DNA of 64,000 nucleotides from Nocardia takedensis NBRC 100417 (GCF_000308695.1 NZ_BAGG01000264.1:40037-104036), one strand, 5' to 3'; positions 7,370 through 16,508 are shown, counted from the stretch's first letter. Notes: a model not told the origin generated them from the letters alone. Translations and numbers: made by a program.

Positions 7370-8526
7370 CAGGACACGCTCCGCTCGACCAGCGAGTCGA
7401 GCAGACACGCGCGTCGCAGATAGGCGCGCGCCGCGACGGGGTCGGCGGCCAGCGCGCGCAATCGCTCGTGTTCGGCCCGCTGTCCGGCGGCCCGCAGGCG
7501 CGACCAGTTGTCGTGGCTGGTGCGCTGGACGTGCTCCACCGCGACCTCCCGGCGTCGCTCGGCGGCCTCGGTCAAGCGTTGCTCGGGTGCGCCCGCGATC
7601 ACCTCGGCCAAGGCGGTGGACATCGCGACGGCGTCGTGGATGCCGCTGTTCATGCCGAGCCCGCCGAGCGGATTGTTCACGTGCGCCGCGTCGCCCATGA
7701 GCAGCACCCGGCCGTGGCGGAACCGGTCGGTGACCCGCTGGTGCACCCGATACAGCGAGGCGTGCCGGATTCGCCACGGTCGCCCGAGGTCAGCGACCCC
7801 GATCAGCCGCTCGGGCAGGCGCGCCAGTTCGACGTCGTCGGCGGTGTGCTCGGGAGTCGGCAGGAGCACACGCCAGTGGTGCGGCGTGCGCAGCAGCACC
7901 AACCACTCGTCCGGATCGAAGACGTAGTCGATCGGCGCGATCCCCGGCAGCGCCGATTCCAGGTCCTCCTCGACCGAGGCGACGAGGAACCTCTCCGGAT
8001 AGGTCGATCCTTCGAAGGGCGCGCCGAGCGCCTTGCGGACCGCCGAGCGGGCGCCGTCGGCCCCGATCAGCCAATCTCCGCGCACCGCACCGGATTCGGT
8101 GTGCGCGACCACCGAATCCCCGTCCGCGGTGACGTCGATGACCCGCTGCCCGAAGCGCACCCGCGCGTGGGCGGGCAGGGCTTCGAGCAGGATCGGCGTG
8201 AGCCTGCTCTGCTCGAGTTGCACCCGATACGGGTGCCGGGTGTCCGCGCCCAACACCGCGAGATCGAGGGTGGCGATCTCGCCCGCCCGACGGTCCCGGT
8301 ACTGGAAGGTGCGCGCGAGCAGGCCGCGCTCGAGCAGCGGCCCGAGGACGCCGAGGTCCTCGAGCATCTCCAACGTCGGCGGGTGGAAGGTGGAGGCGCG
8401 CGATTCCGTCGCCAGCGCGGGGCCCGCCTCGAGCACCGTCACGGTGACGCCGCGCCGGGCGAGGGTGAGCGCGGCGGTCAGCCCCACCGGACCCGCGCCC
8501 GCGATCAGCACGTGCGGGGCGTTCAT
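7369..8526 (-). CDS. FAD-dependent aromatic monooxygenase (PHBH fold)
   Basis: The 385-residue class A flavoprotein monooxygenase has the three expected motifs: G-A-G-P-V-G near residues 10-15 (ADP of FAD), G-A-D-G-A-R in the middle, and G-D-A-A-H-V-N-N-P near residue 290 (ribityl/phosphate of FAD). These enzymes use NAD(P)H and O2 to hydroxylate electron-rich rings. The start overlaps the upstream ALDH stop by four bases. With the two ALDHs and the reductase/ACAD-fold pair it forms an aromatic or pyrrole-type degradation operon. The substrate is not evident; one ring of a cleaved tetrapyrrole is a possibility. Confidence 0.88.
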   Translation of the reverse strand: MNAPHVLIAGAGPVGLTAALTLARRGVTVTVLEAGPALATESRASTFHPPTLEMLEDLGVLGPLLERGLLARTFQYRDRRAGEIATLDLAVLGADTRHPYRVQLEQSRLTPILLEALPAHARVRFGQRVIDVTADGDSVVAHTESGAVRGDWLIGADGARSAVRKALGAPFEGSTYPERFLVASVEEDLESALPGIAPIDYVFDPDEWLVLLRTPHHWRVLLPTPEHTADDVELARLPERLIGVADLGRPWRIRHASLYRVHQRVTDRFRHGRVLLMGDAAHVNNPLGGLGMNSGIHDAVAMSTALAEVIAGAPEQRLTEAAERRREVAVEHVQRTSHDNWSRLRAAGQRAEHERLRALAADPVAARAYLRRACLLDSLVERSVS

Positions 8527-9911
8527 GAGGTGTGCAGGGCGAATCGCCCCTCCACGCCGACCACCCGCGCACCGGTGAAGAACCGCAGCGTCTCGGTGGT
8601 GCCCTCTTCGCCGATTCCCGACAGACCCCAGGCCGGTCGCGGTGTCATCAGGTGCAGACTCATGATCGAGGACCCGTTGACCTTGACCTCGCCCGCGCGG
8701 ACCCGGCGTGCCACCGCCAGCGCGCGCTCGGTGTCGGTCCCGCAGACGTAGCCCTCCAGTCCGTAGGGGACGGCGTTGGCGAGCGGGACCGGGTCCTCGT
8801 CCGCGCCGTAGGTCAGGACCGCGGCGATCGGGCCGAACACCTCCTCCGGCAGGTCCTGCTCGACCAGTGTCGGCGCGAGATAGTTGCCGGGTTCGGGGAT
8901 CTCGCCGTAGGACCGCGCGGGCAGGCCCGCGACGGCCGTGCGCAGTGACGCGACGTGGCGGGAGTGGATCTGCGGTCCGAAGTCGGTGCCCGGGTCGAGC
9001 GGCGGGCCGATGACCAAGGCGCGCAACCGCTCTCCCATCGCGGCGAGGATCGCGGGAGCCAGATCGACCGGCAGGATCAAGCGTCCCAAGGCGCGACACC
9101 ACTGGCCGTTGAGGGTGGTGAGCAGGTCCACGGCCATGCGCGCGGCGGTCTCCACGTCGGCGTCGGGCAGCACGACCAGCGGGTTGTGTCCGCCCAACTC
9201 CAGTTGCGCGGGGCGCAGCAGCGGCGCGGACGCCGCGGCCACCGCCCGACCGCCCGCGAGCCCGCCGGTGAACGACACGGCCTTGATCCGCGGGTCCGCG
9301 ACCAGTCGCGCACCGGTCGCGCCGTCGCCGTGGACGAGCTGGAACATCGACACCGGAACGTGCTCGGCGACGGCGCGCGCGAGCAGGGGCGCGCTGAACG
9401 GCGTGTACTCGCTGACCTTGAGGATCACCGGGCAACCCGCCGCCAGCGCGCAGGCCACCTTGTGCGCCGCCATCGGGGCCGGAGCGTTCCACGGCACCAA
9501 GCACAGCGCGGGTCCCAAGGGCATGCGATGCACCTCCACACCGTCGACGTCGGCGCGCAGGATGCCCGCGCGCACCTGTGCCGCCGCGAGGCGGAACGAT
9601 CCCGCGACGATCGCGCCGAGCGGAACCGTCTGGCGCAGCGGCACACCCGTGGTCGCGGCGTCGGTCCGCGCGATCCGCTCGAGCACCGGTTCCAGGGCAT
9701 CGGCGACGGCGTCGAGCATGTCGGGCGTGACCGTCTCGCTCGCGGCATCGGCGACCGTCAGGGCGCGATCGACGCGGTCCGGCGCGGTCCCCAGGGCCCG
9801 CGCGGTGGACTTCCCGGTCGCGGGGTCCTCGAGGTCGAAGCCCAGATCCTCGGTGGGCGCGGCCCAGTCGCCGTCGACGAGGTCGAGGACCTCGGGCAGA
9901 TCGACGCTCAT
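8523..9911 (-). CDS. Aldehyde dehydrogenase family protein, second copy
   Basis: The 462-residue protein has ALDH landmarks: V-P-W-N-A-P, F-T-G-G-L, Glu in L-E-L-G-G-H-N, Cys in G-Q-W-C-R, and a late E-V-F-G-P-I. It differs clearly from the copy at 5957-7369. Its N-terminus is shorter and its C-terminus diverges, lacking the usual closing P-F-G-G-x-K-x-S-G motif. It therefore may use another aldehyde or act in a different oligomeric state. Its start shares one base with the upstream gene's stop, and its own stop overlaps the FAD monooxygenase start, so all five genes are coupled. Confidence 0.85.
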   Translation of the reverse strand: MSVDLPEVLDLVDGDWAAPTEDLGFDLEDPATGKSTARALGTAPDRVDRALTVADAASETVTPDMLDAVADALEPVLERIARTDAATTGVPLRQTVPLGAIVAGSFRLAAAQVRAGILRADVDGVEVHRMPLGPALCLVPWNAPAPMAAHKVACALAAGCPVILKVSEYTPFSAPLLARAVAEHVPVSMFQLVHGDGATGARLVADPRIKAVSFTGGLAGGRAVAAASAPLLRPAQLELGGHNPLVVLPDADVETAARMAVDLLTTLNGQWCRALGRLILPVDLAPAILAAMGERLRALVIGPPLDPGTDFGPQIHSRHVASLRTAVAGLPARSYGEIPEPGNYLAPTLVEQDLPEEVFGPIAAVLTYGADEDPVPLANAVPYGLEGYVCGTDTERALAVARRVRAGEVKVNGSSIMSLHLMTPRPAWGLSGIGEEGTTETLRFFTGARVVGVEGRFALHTS

Positions 9912-11182
9912 CACCCCACCTCCGCCGGGGCGGTGGCGAACAGCTCGTTGGCCTTGGCGTCGGTCGCCATGCGGGCGACCTCGAGCATGCCGCGTTCGGC
10001 GGGGAAGGTCATCACCAAGCCCATCGCGAGATCGCGCAGCGCGCGACCGGCGGGCCCCTGCATCGAGGCCGCCGACGTGCCGCCCGCCTTCAACGCCCCC
10101 AACGCCACCTGGAAACAGGCTTCGGTGACCGATCCCTTGCCCAGCCGCCACTGCGCGAACACTTCCCGCTTGTCCTTGAACGGCGGTTGCGCGGTCTCGA
10201 CCGCGAGTTGATAGCGCAGCCACAGGTAGGCGGTCTGCAACTGCTTGGTCATCTCGCCGAACAGCACCTGGTGCACGGGCGAGGAGGCCACCGGTTTCCC
10301 GGTGTCGGCGAAGGTCTTGCGGGTCGCGGCGGCGATGGCCTCGTCGTAGACGTTCTGCGCGCACCCGGTGTACACGGCGGCGATGGCGAGTTGGTTGCCG
10401 ACGAAACTGCCCCGGCTCATCCGCAACATCCTCGGGAACGCCCCCGGCACGGTCAGCGCCTCGTCCTCGGGAATGAACACGCCGTCGAGTCGGATGCCGT
10501 TGTTCGCGGTGGCCCGCATGCCGAGCCCGTTCCACGGGGCGCGGATCGACACCCCCGCCGCGTCGCGCGGGACGAAGAAGGTCGCGATGCCGTCGGCGGT
10601 GTCGTGACCGTCGAGTTTCGCCGAGGTCAGGTAGTAGTCGGCGACGCCGGTCGCGCAGCCGAAGGATTTCTCGCCGTCGAGCAGCCACCCGCCGTCCACT
10701 TTGCGCGCGGTCGTGGCGATGGTGATGTTGGCCGCTTCGGTCTTGACCGATTCGGAGGCGAAATTCGCCAGCCACACCCCGTCGGCCATCCGGTTCAGTA
10801 CTTTCTCCGCGAAGGCGCGCACCAAGGGGATCTCCTCGGCCTCGAAGAGTCCCGCGTCGATGGCCTCGAGCGGCAGCAGGCCGCGCGAGGCGCTGGTGTT
10901 GTGGAAGAAGAAGGCCAGCGCCGTGGACGAACACGCCGTACCCATCGCGTAGGTGGCGGCGGCCAGATCGCGCAGTCCGCCGCCGAGTCCGCCGAACTTC
11001 TCGGGCACCACCAGTCCGAGCAGTCCGGCCTCGCGCAGCAGTGCGAGGTGTCCGGTGGGGAAGGTCGCGGTGCGGTCGGCGTCGTCGGCGGCGGCGCGCA
11101 GCGCGGGCAGTACCGCCTCGACGCGGCGCGCTCGGTCGCGTTCGGCTTCGGTCATGTCTTCGACCAGGCGTTCACCGATCAT
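9911..11182 (-). CDS. Acyl-CoA dehydrogenase-fold flavoenzyme, probably a two-component monooxygenase
   Basis: The 423-residue protein has the acyl-CoA dehydrogenase fold: helical N-terminus with G-L-L-G-L-V-V-P-E-K-F-G-G, a central beta domain with G-G-W-L-L-D-G-E-K-S-F, and a C-terminal helical domain. It starts at an ATG (11182) that overlaps the flavin reductase stop. ACAD-fold oxygenases such as DszC or HsaA depend on a separate reductase for reduced flavin, and the reductase gene here is directly upstream. Oxygenation therefore looks more likely than acyl-CoA oxidation; I see no CoA ligase or thiolase in the operon. The substrate is unknown. Confidence 0.8.
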   Translation of the reverse strand: MIGERLVEDMTEAERDRARRVEAVLPALRAAADDADRTATFPTGHLALLREAGLLGLVVPEKFGGLGGGLRDLAAATYAMGTACSSTALAFFFHNTSASRGLLPLEAIDAGLFEAEEIPLVRAFAEKVLNRMADGVWLANFASESVKTEAANITIATTARKVDGGWLLDGEKSFGCATGVADYYLTSAKLDGHDTADGIATFFVPRDAAGVSIRAPWNGLGMRATANNGIRLDGVFIPEDEALTVPGAFPRMLRMSRGSFVGNQLAIAAVYTGCAQNVYDEAIAAATRKTFADTGKPVASSPVHQVLFGEMTKQLQTAYLWLRYQLAVETAQPPFKDKREVFAQWRLGKGSVTEACFQVALGALKAGGTSAASMQGPAGRALRDLAMGLVMTFPAERGMLEVARMATDAKANELFATAPAEVG

Positions 11183-11670
11183 CGGAGCAGTCCTTCGTAG
11201 TAGGTGCGGGCGTGATACACGAGCGGGGCCACCGGACGCGGCGTCGCCGCGTCCTGCACCGATCCGAGCAGTATGGTGTGGTCACCGGCCTGGTGACAGG
11301 CGGTGACGACGCAGTCCAGCCACGCCGGGGCGTCCGCGAGCACCGGCGCACCGGTCCAGGCGGTATCCCATCGGCCTTCGGCGAAGCGGTCGGAGTAGGG
11401 GGAGTCGGCGGTCGCGAAGCGGCGGCTGATCGAGGTGTGGTCGTGGCCGAGGACGCTGACGGCGAAGACGCCGCTGCGCCGGATCATCCGATAGGTGGTG
11501 CCCGCGGAGGCCAGACACACCGAGATCAGCGGCGGATCGGTGGCGACGCTGGTGAACGAGCTGGCGGTCATGCCGTAGCGGTGGCCGTCGGCGTCGGAGA
11601 CGGTGGTCACCACGACCACTCCACTGGCCCATTGGGCCAGTACCGTGCGAAAGAATGGCGGGTCAACCAC
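11179..11670 (-). CDS. Flavin reductase (HpaC-like FMN-binding split barrel)
   Basis: The 163-residue protein has the flavin-reductase-like split barrel: W-A-S-G-V-V-V-V-T-T at the start, G-M-T-A-S-S-F-T-S-V around residues 33-42 (flavin phosphate contact), P-P-L-I-S-V strand, and G-D-H-T-I-L-L-G near the end. It supplies reduced flavin from NAD(P)H to a partner monooxygenase, most likely the ACAD-fold enzyme encoded just downstream. It is the first gene of the operon and has a candidate IclR-type operator 11-36 bases upstream. Confidence 0.9.
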   Translation of the reverse strand: MVDPPFFRTVLAQWASGVVVVTTVSDADGHRYGMTASSFTSVATDPPLISVCLASAGTTYRMIRRSGVFAVSVLGHDHTSISRRFATADSPYSDRFAEGRWDTAWTGAPVLADAPAWLDCVVTACHQAGDHTILLGSVQDAATPRPVAPLVYHARTYYEGLLR

Positions 11671-11680
11671 GGGCTCTCTC

Positions 11681-11706
11681 GTTTCGTTGGTCGAAACACT
11701 GTCTCC
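11681..11706 (+). promoter_or_regulatory. Candidate operator of the IclR regulon, copy 3
   Basis: GTTTCG-N5-CGAAAC occupies 11681-11697 and TCGAAACACTGTCTCC occupies 11691-11706. The arrangement is nearly the same as at 5465-5490. It lies between the flavin reductase start (11670) and the divergent IclR gene. Confidence 0.6.
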
Positions 11707-11759
11707 CTCAACGTAACGCCGACCTGGGTGGACCGCAAGGGCAACAGGGCCTTCTCACG

Positions 11760-11775
11760 TTTCCCCTAGGGAAAT
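11760..11775. promoter_or_regulatory. TTTCCC/GGGAAA palindrome before the IclR gene
   Basis: TTTCCC-N3-GGGAAA lies about 20 bases before the GTG start of the IclR gene. GGAAA/TTTCC arms are common in IclR-family sites, so it could be an autoregulatory operator. Its exact edge may be off by one base. Confidence 0.4.
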
Positions 11776-11795
11776 TCTGTGCTTAGACTTGCCGG

Positions 11796-12581
11796 GTGAC
11801 GGAGACAGAGACCGAGAATTCGAGTCGGTCCATCGCGGCGGTCGAACGCGCGATGGACGTGCTGCTGCTGTTCGGCCGCTCCGGCCGCGCCGATCTCGGC
11901 GTGACCGAGATCGCGAACGAACTCGCGATCACCAAGGCCGCGGTGCACCGCATCCTCACCGCGCTGCGCAATCGCGACCTGATCGCCTTCGAGCCGACCA
12001 CCCGCCGCTACACCCTCGGCCACGCCGCGATCGCGTTGGGGCGGGCCTACTTGGCGCGCACCGATCTGCGCATCATGGCGGCCCCGGAACTGCGCAGGCT
12101 GGCGGCCCTGACGGGGGAGACCGCGACGCTGTCCATCCGTCGCGGCGACACCCGGATGTACGTCGACCAGGTGGTGCCCAGTCACGAACTGCGCGTGGAA
12201 GTCGCACTCGGCGTGCCGTATCCGCTCTACGCGGGCAGTTCGTCCAAGGTGATCCTCGCCTACCTGGCCAAGCAGGAGATCGACGACTACCTGCGCAGGC
12301 AGGAGTTGACCGCGTTCACCGAGGACACCATCACCAATCGCACCGCGCTGCGCCGCGAACTGACCGCGATCCGCAAGCGCGGATACGCGATCTCGTTGGG
12401 GGAGCGCCAGATCGGCGCCGCCTCGATCGCCGCGCCGATCCTCGACCACGACGGCGGGGTGGTCGCCGCGCTCAGCGTGTGCGCGCCGCTGTCGCGCTTC
12501 GAGCCCCGGGTGGAGGAATTCGTGCCGGTCCTGCTGAAGTCGGGCCAGGCGATCTCCGCCCAACTCGGCCACCAGGGCTGA
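11796..12581 (+). CDS. IclR-family transcriptional regulator
   Basis: The 261-residue protein has an N-terminal winged helix-turn-helix (about residues 10-75: V-T-E-I-A-N-E-L, then T-K-A-A-V-H-R-I-L-T-A-L) and a C-terminal effector domain ending in the usual A-A-L-S-V-C-A-P strand. IclR regulators bind small aromatic or keto acids. The GTG start follows a short leader with no strong Shine-Dalgarno. It is divergent from the flavin reductase operon, and repeated palindromes precede both operons of the island. It is therefore the likely pathway regulator; the effector is unknown. Confidence 0.92.
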   Translation: MTETETENSSRSIAAVERAMDVLLLFGRSGRADLGVTEIANELAITKAAVHRILTALRNRDLIAFEPTTRRYTLGHAAIALGRAYLARTDLRIMAAPELRRLAALTGETATLSIRRGDTRMYVDQVVPSHELRVEVALGVPYPLYAGSSSKVILAYLAKQEIDDYLRRQELTAFTEDTITNRTALRRELTAIRKRGYAISLGERQIGAASIAAPILDHDGGVVAALSVCAPLSRFEPRVEEFVPVLLKSGQAISAQLGHQG

Positions 12582-12588
12582 CCGGTCC

Positions 12589-13296
12589 TCACAGATTCGC
12601 GCCCGGTTTCAGCACGCCGAGCGCGGCGGCGGCCAGCACGCTGCCCCAGATCGTCCAGACGTAGGGCAGGCAGCCGTCGACGGCGCGGGTGATCGTGCGC
12701 TCGACCTCGGCGGTCGAACCGGTCGTCGTCAGCGTGTGGAACGCGGAACCGAAGGGGCGCAACGTCCGTCGGATTCCGAGCCCGGCCGCGATGGCCGCCG
12801 CGTAGAGCAGGATCTTGGCCCCGAGCCAGCGCGGTTCGGTGGTGACGCCGAACGGTTCGGACGCCGTCACCGTGTAGATTCCGCCGACGGTCAGCGCGAG
12901 CACCACCGCCCAGCGGATGCCGAGGTCCACGCGCACGACCATCGGAAAGCGACCGTGGGTCCGGTGCGCCGTGACGGCGAGGAACAGCCAGCCGAGCGCG
13001 AACAGCCAGGTGGCCGCGACGGTCCACCAGGTGAACGGGTCGAGGCCGAACACGCGCGCGCCGTGCGGGTCCAGCGCCATCAGTGTGACGCCGCTCGGCA
13101 GGAACAGCACCAGGCAGATCTTCGGCGCGAGGTCGAGTCCGCTCATGATGCGCAGGGCGGCGACACGGGCCTCGGCACTCTGGGCGGGGTCGATGACGAA
13201 ACGGCTGGAGTAGAACACGCCCAGGTCACCGCCGAGCCAGAACACGAACAGGGTCAGATGCAGGATGATCCACCATCCGTGCGCGTGTGCTCCCAT
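12589..13296 (-). CDS. CopD-like integral membrane protein
   Basis: The 235-residue protein has about six hydrophobic segments. The first (H-G-W-W-I-I-L-H) carries two histidines followed by W-L-G-G-D-L-G, a pattern typical of CopD/DUF2269-like proteins, some of which may bind heme or copper. A clear AGAGGAA lies before the ATG. Its stop is eight bases beyond the convergent IclR stop, and it is divergent from the MFS gene. No enzymatic motif is visible. It may be a membrane redox or transport partner of the catabolic island, but it could equally be unrelated. Confidence 0.7.
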   Translation of the reverse strand: MGAHAHGWWIILHLTLFVFWLGGDLGVFYSSRFVIDPAQSAEARVAALRIMSGLDLAPKICLVLFLPSGVTLMALDPHGARVFGLDPFTWWTVAATWLFALGWLFLAVTAHRTHGRFPMVVRVDLGIRWAVVLALTVGGIYTVTASEPFGVTTEPRWLGAKILLYAAAIAAGLGIRRTLRPFGSAFHTLTTTGSTAEVERTITRAVDGCLPYVWTIWGSVLAAAALGVLKPGANL

Positions 13297-13335
13297 TGGT
13301 GTTCCTCTTTCGCGATGCGGCGGATTTGGAGACAA

Positions 13336-13349
13336 CGTATCCCTATACG
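13336..13349. promoter_or_regulatory. CGTAT-N4-ATACG inverted repeat between divergent genes
   Basis: A short palindrome lies in the 203-base gap between the CopD-like gene (minus) and the MFS gene (plus), followed by ACGAAACAG, which resembles half of the catabolic island's operator. It is a possible shared operator for both genes. Confidence 0.3.
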
Positions 13350-13499
13350 AAACAGTCGGCAACCGCGAGCGGCGTCGAGGGTTGGATAAGATACACGCAT
13401 AGGTGTTTGTCTCTGTCGGTGTTACGTCGGTGAGACGCAACCGTTTTGCCCGATTCGTAGGCTCGGCCCATCACCGGCCATCCGACGGAAGCGCATGCC

Positions 13500-14897
13500 A
13501 TGACCGACACCCCGCCCGCGACCCCGGAACCGCCCGCCCGGCAGACCGGCCTCGTCGAAACCGCCGTCTTCGCCAAGGGGCCCGCCCGACTGCTCGACCT
13601 GACCAAACAGGCCCCGCTGGGCTGGTGGCCCGCCGCCGCCGTCGGACTCGTCGCCTTCGTCGACCGCGTCGAGATCAACCTCGTCGCCGGCGCGCTGCCC
13701 GCCATCCAGGACCACTTCGGATTCGGCGACACCGCCGCCGGGGCCATCCCCACCGCCGCCGCCCTCGCCGGAGCCGTACTCCTGCTGCCCGCGGGCCGAC
13801 TCGCCGACCGCGCCCCGCGCGTGGTGACCATCGCGATCGTCGTCCTGATCTGGTCGCTGTGCTCGGTGCTGAGCGGGCTGGCGACCACCTTCGCGCTGTT
13901 CTTCCTGGTGCGCGTCCTGATCGGCGCCGCCGGTCAGCTCTACAGTCCGCCCGCCTCCAGCCTGCTCGCCGACTACTATCCCGCCCGAAGTCGCGGCAAG
14001 GCATACGGATTCGAGCGCGCGGGCTACTACCTGGGGTTGCCGACCGGAGTCATCCTCGGCGGCGCCCTCGCCGAAGCGCTCGGCTGGCGCACCGTCTTCT
14101 TCGTCGCGGCGATCCCCGGCCTGCTGGTCGCCGCGCTGGTCCTCACCGTCCGAGAACCGCTGCGCGGCTTGGGTGATCGCCTCGAACGCGGCGGTGCGAG
14201 TGAACCGAGCGCGAGCCCCGCGCGAATCCGGCCCGCCTCGCTGTTGGCCGAAGCGAGACAACTGCTCGGCATCGCCACGCTGACCGGAATCATCGTCGGC
14301 CAAGCGCTGCTGTCCCTGGGCATCGCGGGCGTGTTCTATTGGCTGCCCACCCTTCTGGAACGCACCGAGAACCTCGGTTACGACTCCGCCTCCGGGCTCG
14401 CGGGCGCCATCGGCGGCACCGGCATCGTGATCGGCATCATCGCGGGCAGCCGCCTCGGCGACCGCGCCCACGGCGCGCGCCCCGCGGGTCGCCTCACCGT
14501 GGCCACGGCCATGCTGCTGCTCGGCGCGCTCGCCCTGGCGGGCGCGGTCCTCGTACCCGGCCTCGCCGCGCGCGTCACCCTCATCGCCGTCGCCTGCGCC
14601 GGATTCGCCGGGGCCATACCGAATCTCACCGCCGCCTCCGCCGACGTCCTGCCCGCCGACCGTCGCGGCATGGGCTTCGCGCTGCTCACCTTCCTGGTCA
14701 CCCTCGGCGGCGCGCTGGGCCCCTTCTTCGTCGGCCTCACCTCCGACCTCGTCGGCGCCACCGACTACACCGGCGAACCGCTGGTCCTGGCCATGCTCGC
14801 CCTGGTCCCGGCGATCTTCCTCGCGGTCGCCGCGCTGCTGCGCGTCCGCGGACGCTACGAGCAAGACGCCCGAACCGCCACGAACACCCTCCCCTGA
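13500..14897 (+). CDS. Major facilitator superfamily transporter
   Basis: The 465-residue protein has 12 predicted membrane segments. An acidic residue pair in the first segment (V-D-R-V-E) and G-R-L-A-D-R-A-P-R in the loop after segment 2 fit MFS motif A. It resembles the aromatic acid/Spinster-type subgroup rather than drug exporters. A central charged loop (about residues 220-245) separates the two halves. It may import the substrate of the catabolic island, since it follows directly after the IclR region and its promoter region has a half-site like the IclR-type sites. Confidence 0.88.
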   Translation: MTDTPPATPEPPARQTGLVETAVFAKGPARLLDLTKQAPLGWWPAAAVGLVAFVDRVEINLVAGALPAIQDHFGFGDTAAGAIPTAAALAGAVLLLPAGRLADRAPRVVTIAIVVLIWSLCSVLSGLATTFALFFLVRVLIGAAGQLYSPPASSLLADYYPARSRGKAYGFERAGYYLGLPTGVILGGALAEALGWRTVFFVAAIPGLLVAALVLTVREPLRGLGDRLERGGASEPSASPARIRPASLLAEARQLLGIATLTGIIVGQALLSLGIAGVFYWLPTLLERTENLGYDSASGLAGAIGGTGIVIGIIAGSRLGDRAHGARPAGRLTVATAMLLLGALALAGAVLVPGLAARVTLIAVACAGFAGAIPNLTAASADVLPADRRGMGFALLTFLVTLGGALGPFFVGLTSDLVGATDYTGEPLVLAMLALVPAIFLAVAALLRVRGRYEQDARTATNTLP

Positions 14898-14972
14898 GAC
14901 CGGTTGTCTCGCTGCCGCTTCGGCCCGCGCCGGGTATGTCCGAGACTGCTCGCCGTCGGGTACTTTCAGCTG

Positions 14973-16376
14973 ATGATCGAGATGTCCCGGGTATGGCGCG
15001 GTGCGGGCGCTGTGCTCCTGCTCGCCGGTGTCGCGTTGAGCGGTGCGGGGGTGGCCGGTGCCGCCGAGCCCACGTTGGACTGGACGGCTTGCCCTTCGGT
15101 GGCGGCGTTCCCGGGAATGGAGTCCTTGCAGTGCGCCGCCCTCGAGGTGCCGATGGACCATGCCGTGAGCGACGGTCCCACCGTGCAGGTCGCGCTGTTC
15201 AAATCGCCCGCCCGCGACCCGGATCGGCGCAAGGGGAGTCTGATCATCAACCGGGGTGGTCCGGGGTATCCGACGTCGCTGTATCTGATGGGACTGGTCA
15301 CCGGTTCGTTGCCGTCACCCTGGGACGAACGGGTGTGGCAGCAGTACGACGTGATCGCGGTCGATCGGCGCGGCGTCGGTTTCGCGACCCCCGCCGTGAC
15401 CTGCTTCGACACCGTCGAAGCGATGACCGCGTTCGGCGCCGACGTGCCGGTTGTTCCGCTCACCGCCGAGGATCTGGCCGTGCGTGCGGTGCGGGACGCC
15501 GAATTCGCCACCCGATGCCGTCAGCGCGCCGGTGACCTGCTCGACCACCTGACCACCGCCGCGGTCGCCAAGGATCTCGACCGCGTCCGCGCGGCTCTGG
15601 GGGAGGACCGACTGCACTTCCTCGGCCAGTCCTACGGCGCGGCACTGGGATTGGTCTACGCCAACCTGTATCCCGACCGGGTCGGTTCGTTCGTCCTGGA
15701 CAGCGTGCTCGATCCGACGGCGAGCGCGCCCTCCGGGATTCGCTCGGAAGCGACCAACGGCGACCTCGCCACGACCGAGGCCATGAACGAAGCGCTTCGC
15801 CTGTGCGCCGCAGGGCGGACCTGTGCGTTCGCCGCCGACGACCCCGTCCGCGCGTTCCCGGAGTTGCTCGTCCGCCTGCGCGAGCGGCCGATCCCGCTGA
15901 CCGCCTCCGACGGAACCTCGACCACGCTCACCTACTCGAAACTGGTCGCCTACCTCGGTGGCGCGCTCTATCAACCCGCGATGTGGCCGCAGATCCGGCC
16001 CGACCTGCTCCTGCATCTGGCCTACCGGGCTGCCGGCGAACCTGATTCCGCGCCGACGGAAGAACTGGCCAGGCTTGTGATCGACACGACCGGGGCCCTC
16101 GAGGTCGCCCGTCTGCTGGCGGGCAGTCGGGTACTGGTCCACGAAGGCATCGGCCACATCGCGACCCAGCAGTCGCGCTGCGCGGTCACGGCGGTGTCGG
16201 ACTATCTCGCCTCGGGCATCCTGCCCGCCGAGGGCGCCACTTGCCCGCCGGACACCATCCCTTCGCTTGATCGCGGCACCTCGAGCTGTCGCGTTTCCCA
16301 GGACGGGGAGGTTTCTCCAGGTATCGGGGTCGGAGTCCCGGGATCATGCAGCGTCCCCGAGTGGACGCGGGGTTGA
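14973..16376 (+). CDS. Secreted TAP-type alpha/beta hydrolase (aminopeptidase-like)
   Basis: I start this at the ATG at 14973, which gives a classical signal peptide (hydrophobic stretch ending A-G-A-A). The frame is open further upstream, but those residues are not signal-like. The mature part has R-G-G-P-G (oxyanion loop), D-R-R-G-V-G, nucleophile G-Q-S-Y-G-A, and a C-terminal G-H-I histidine followed by the cysteine-containing tail typical of tripeptidyl aminopeptidases. The lid/C-terminal region looks shortened compared with the usual family length (about 500 residues), and the acid residue is probably D in V-I-D-T-T. It is likely a secreted peptidase or esterase; activity is uncertain because of the shortening. 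Confidence 0.82.
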   Translation: MIEMSRVWRGAGAVLLLAGVALSGAGVAGAAEPTLDWTACPSVAAFPGMESLQCAALEVPMDHAVSDGPTVQVALFKSPARDPDRRKGSLIINRGGPGYPTSLYLMGLVTGSLPSPWDERVWQQYDVIAVDRRGVGFATPAVTCFDTVEAMTAFGADVPVVPLTAEDLAVRAVRDAEFATRCRQRAGDLLDHLTTAAVAKDLDRVRAALGEDRLHFLGQSYGAALGLVYANLYPDRVGSFVLDSVLDPTASAPSGIRSEATNGDLATTEAMNEALRLCAAGRTCAFAADDPVRAFPELLVRLRERPIPLTASDGTSTTLTYSKLVAYLGGALYQPAMWPQIRPDLLLHLAYRAAGEPDSAPTEELARLVIDTTGALEVARLLAGSRVLVHEGIGHIATQQSRCAVTAVSDYLASGILPAEGATCPPDTIPSLDRGTSSCRVSQDGEVSPGIGVGVPGSCSVPEWTRG

Positions 16377-16508
16377 AAAGCCGAGCATCCGTCGGGCGTC
16401 GCCCCGCGCCGAAGCGCCGGCTTGACGGTGCCTCGCGCTCGGCCGCCGAGGGCGGTGCCCGTGCTTTTGGGGGGATATGAACACGGTGGTCGGGGCTATA
16501 TCCCCAGC

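Noticed and set aside
13422..15161. Minus-strand frame opposite the MFS gene, rich in Gln/Gly/Glu
   Set aside because: It is antisense to a clear 12-TM transporter; repetitive composition arises from the alanine/leucine codons opposite.
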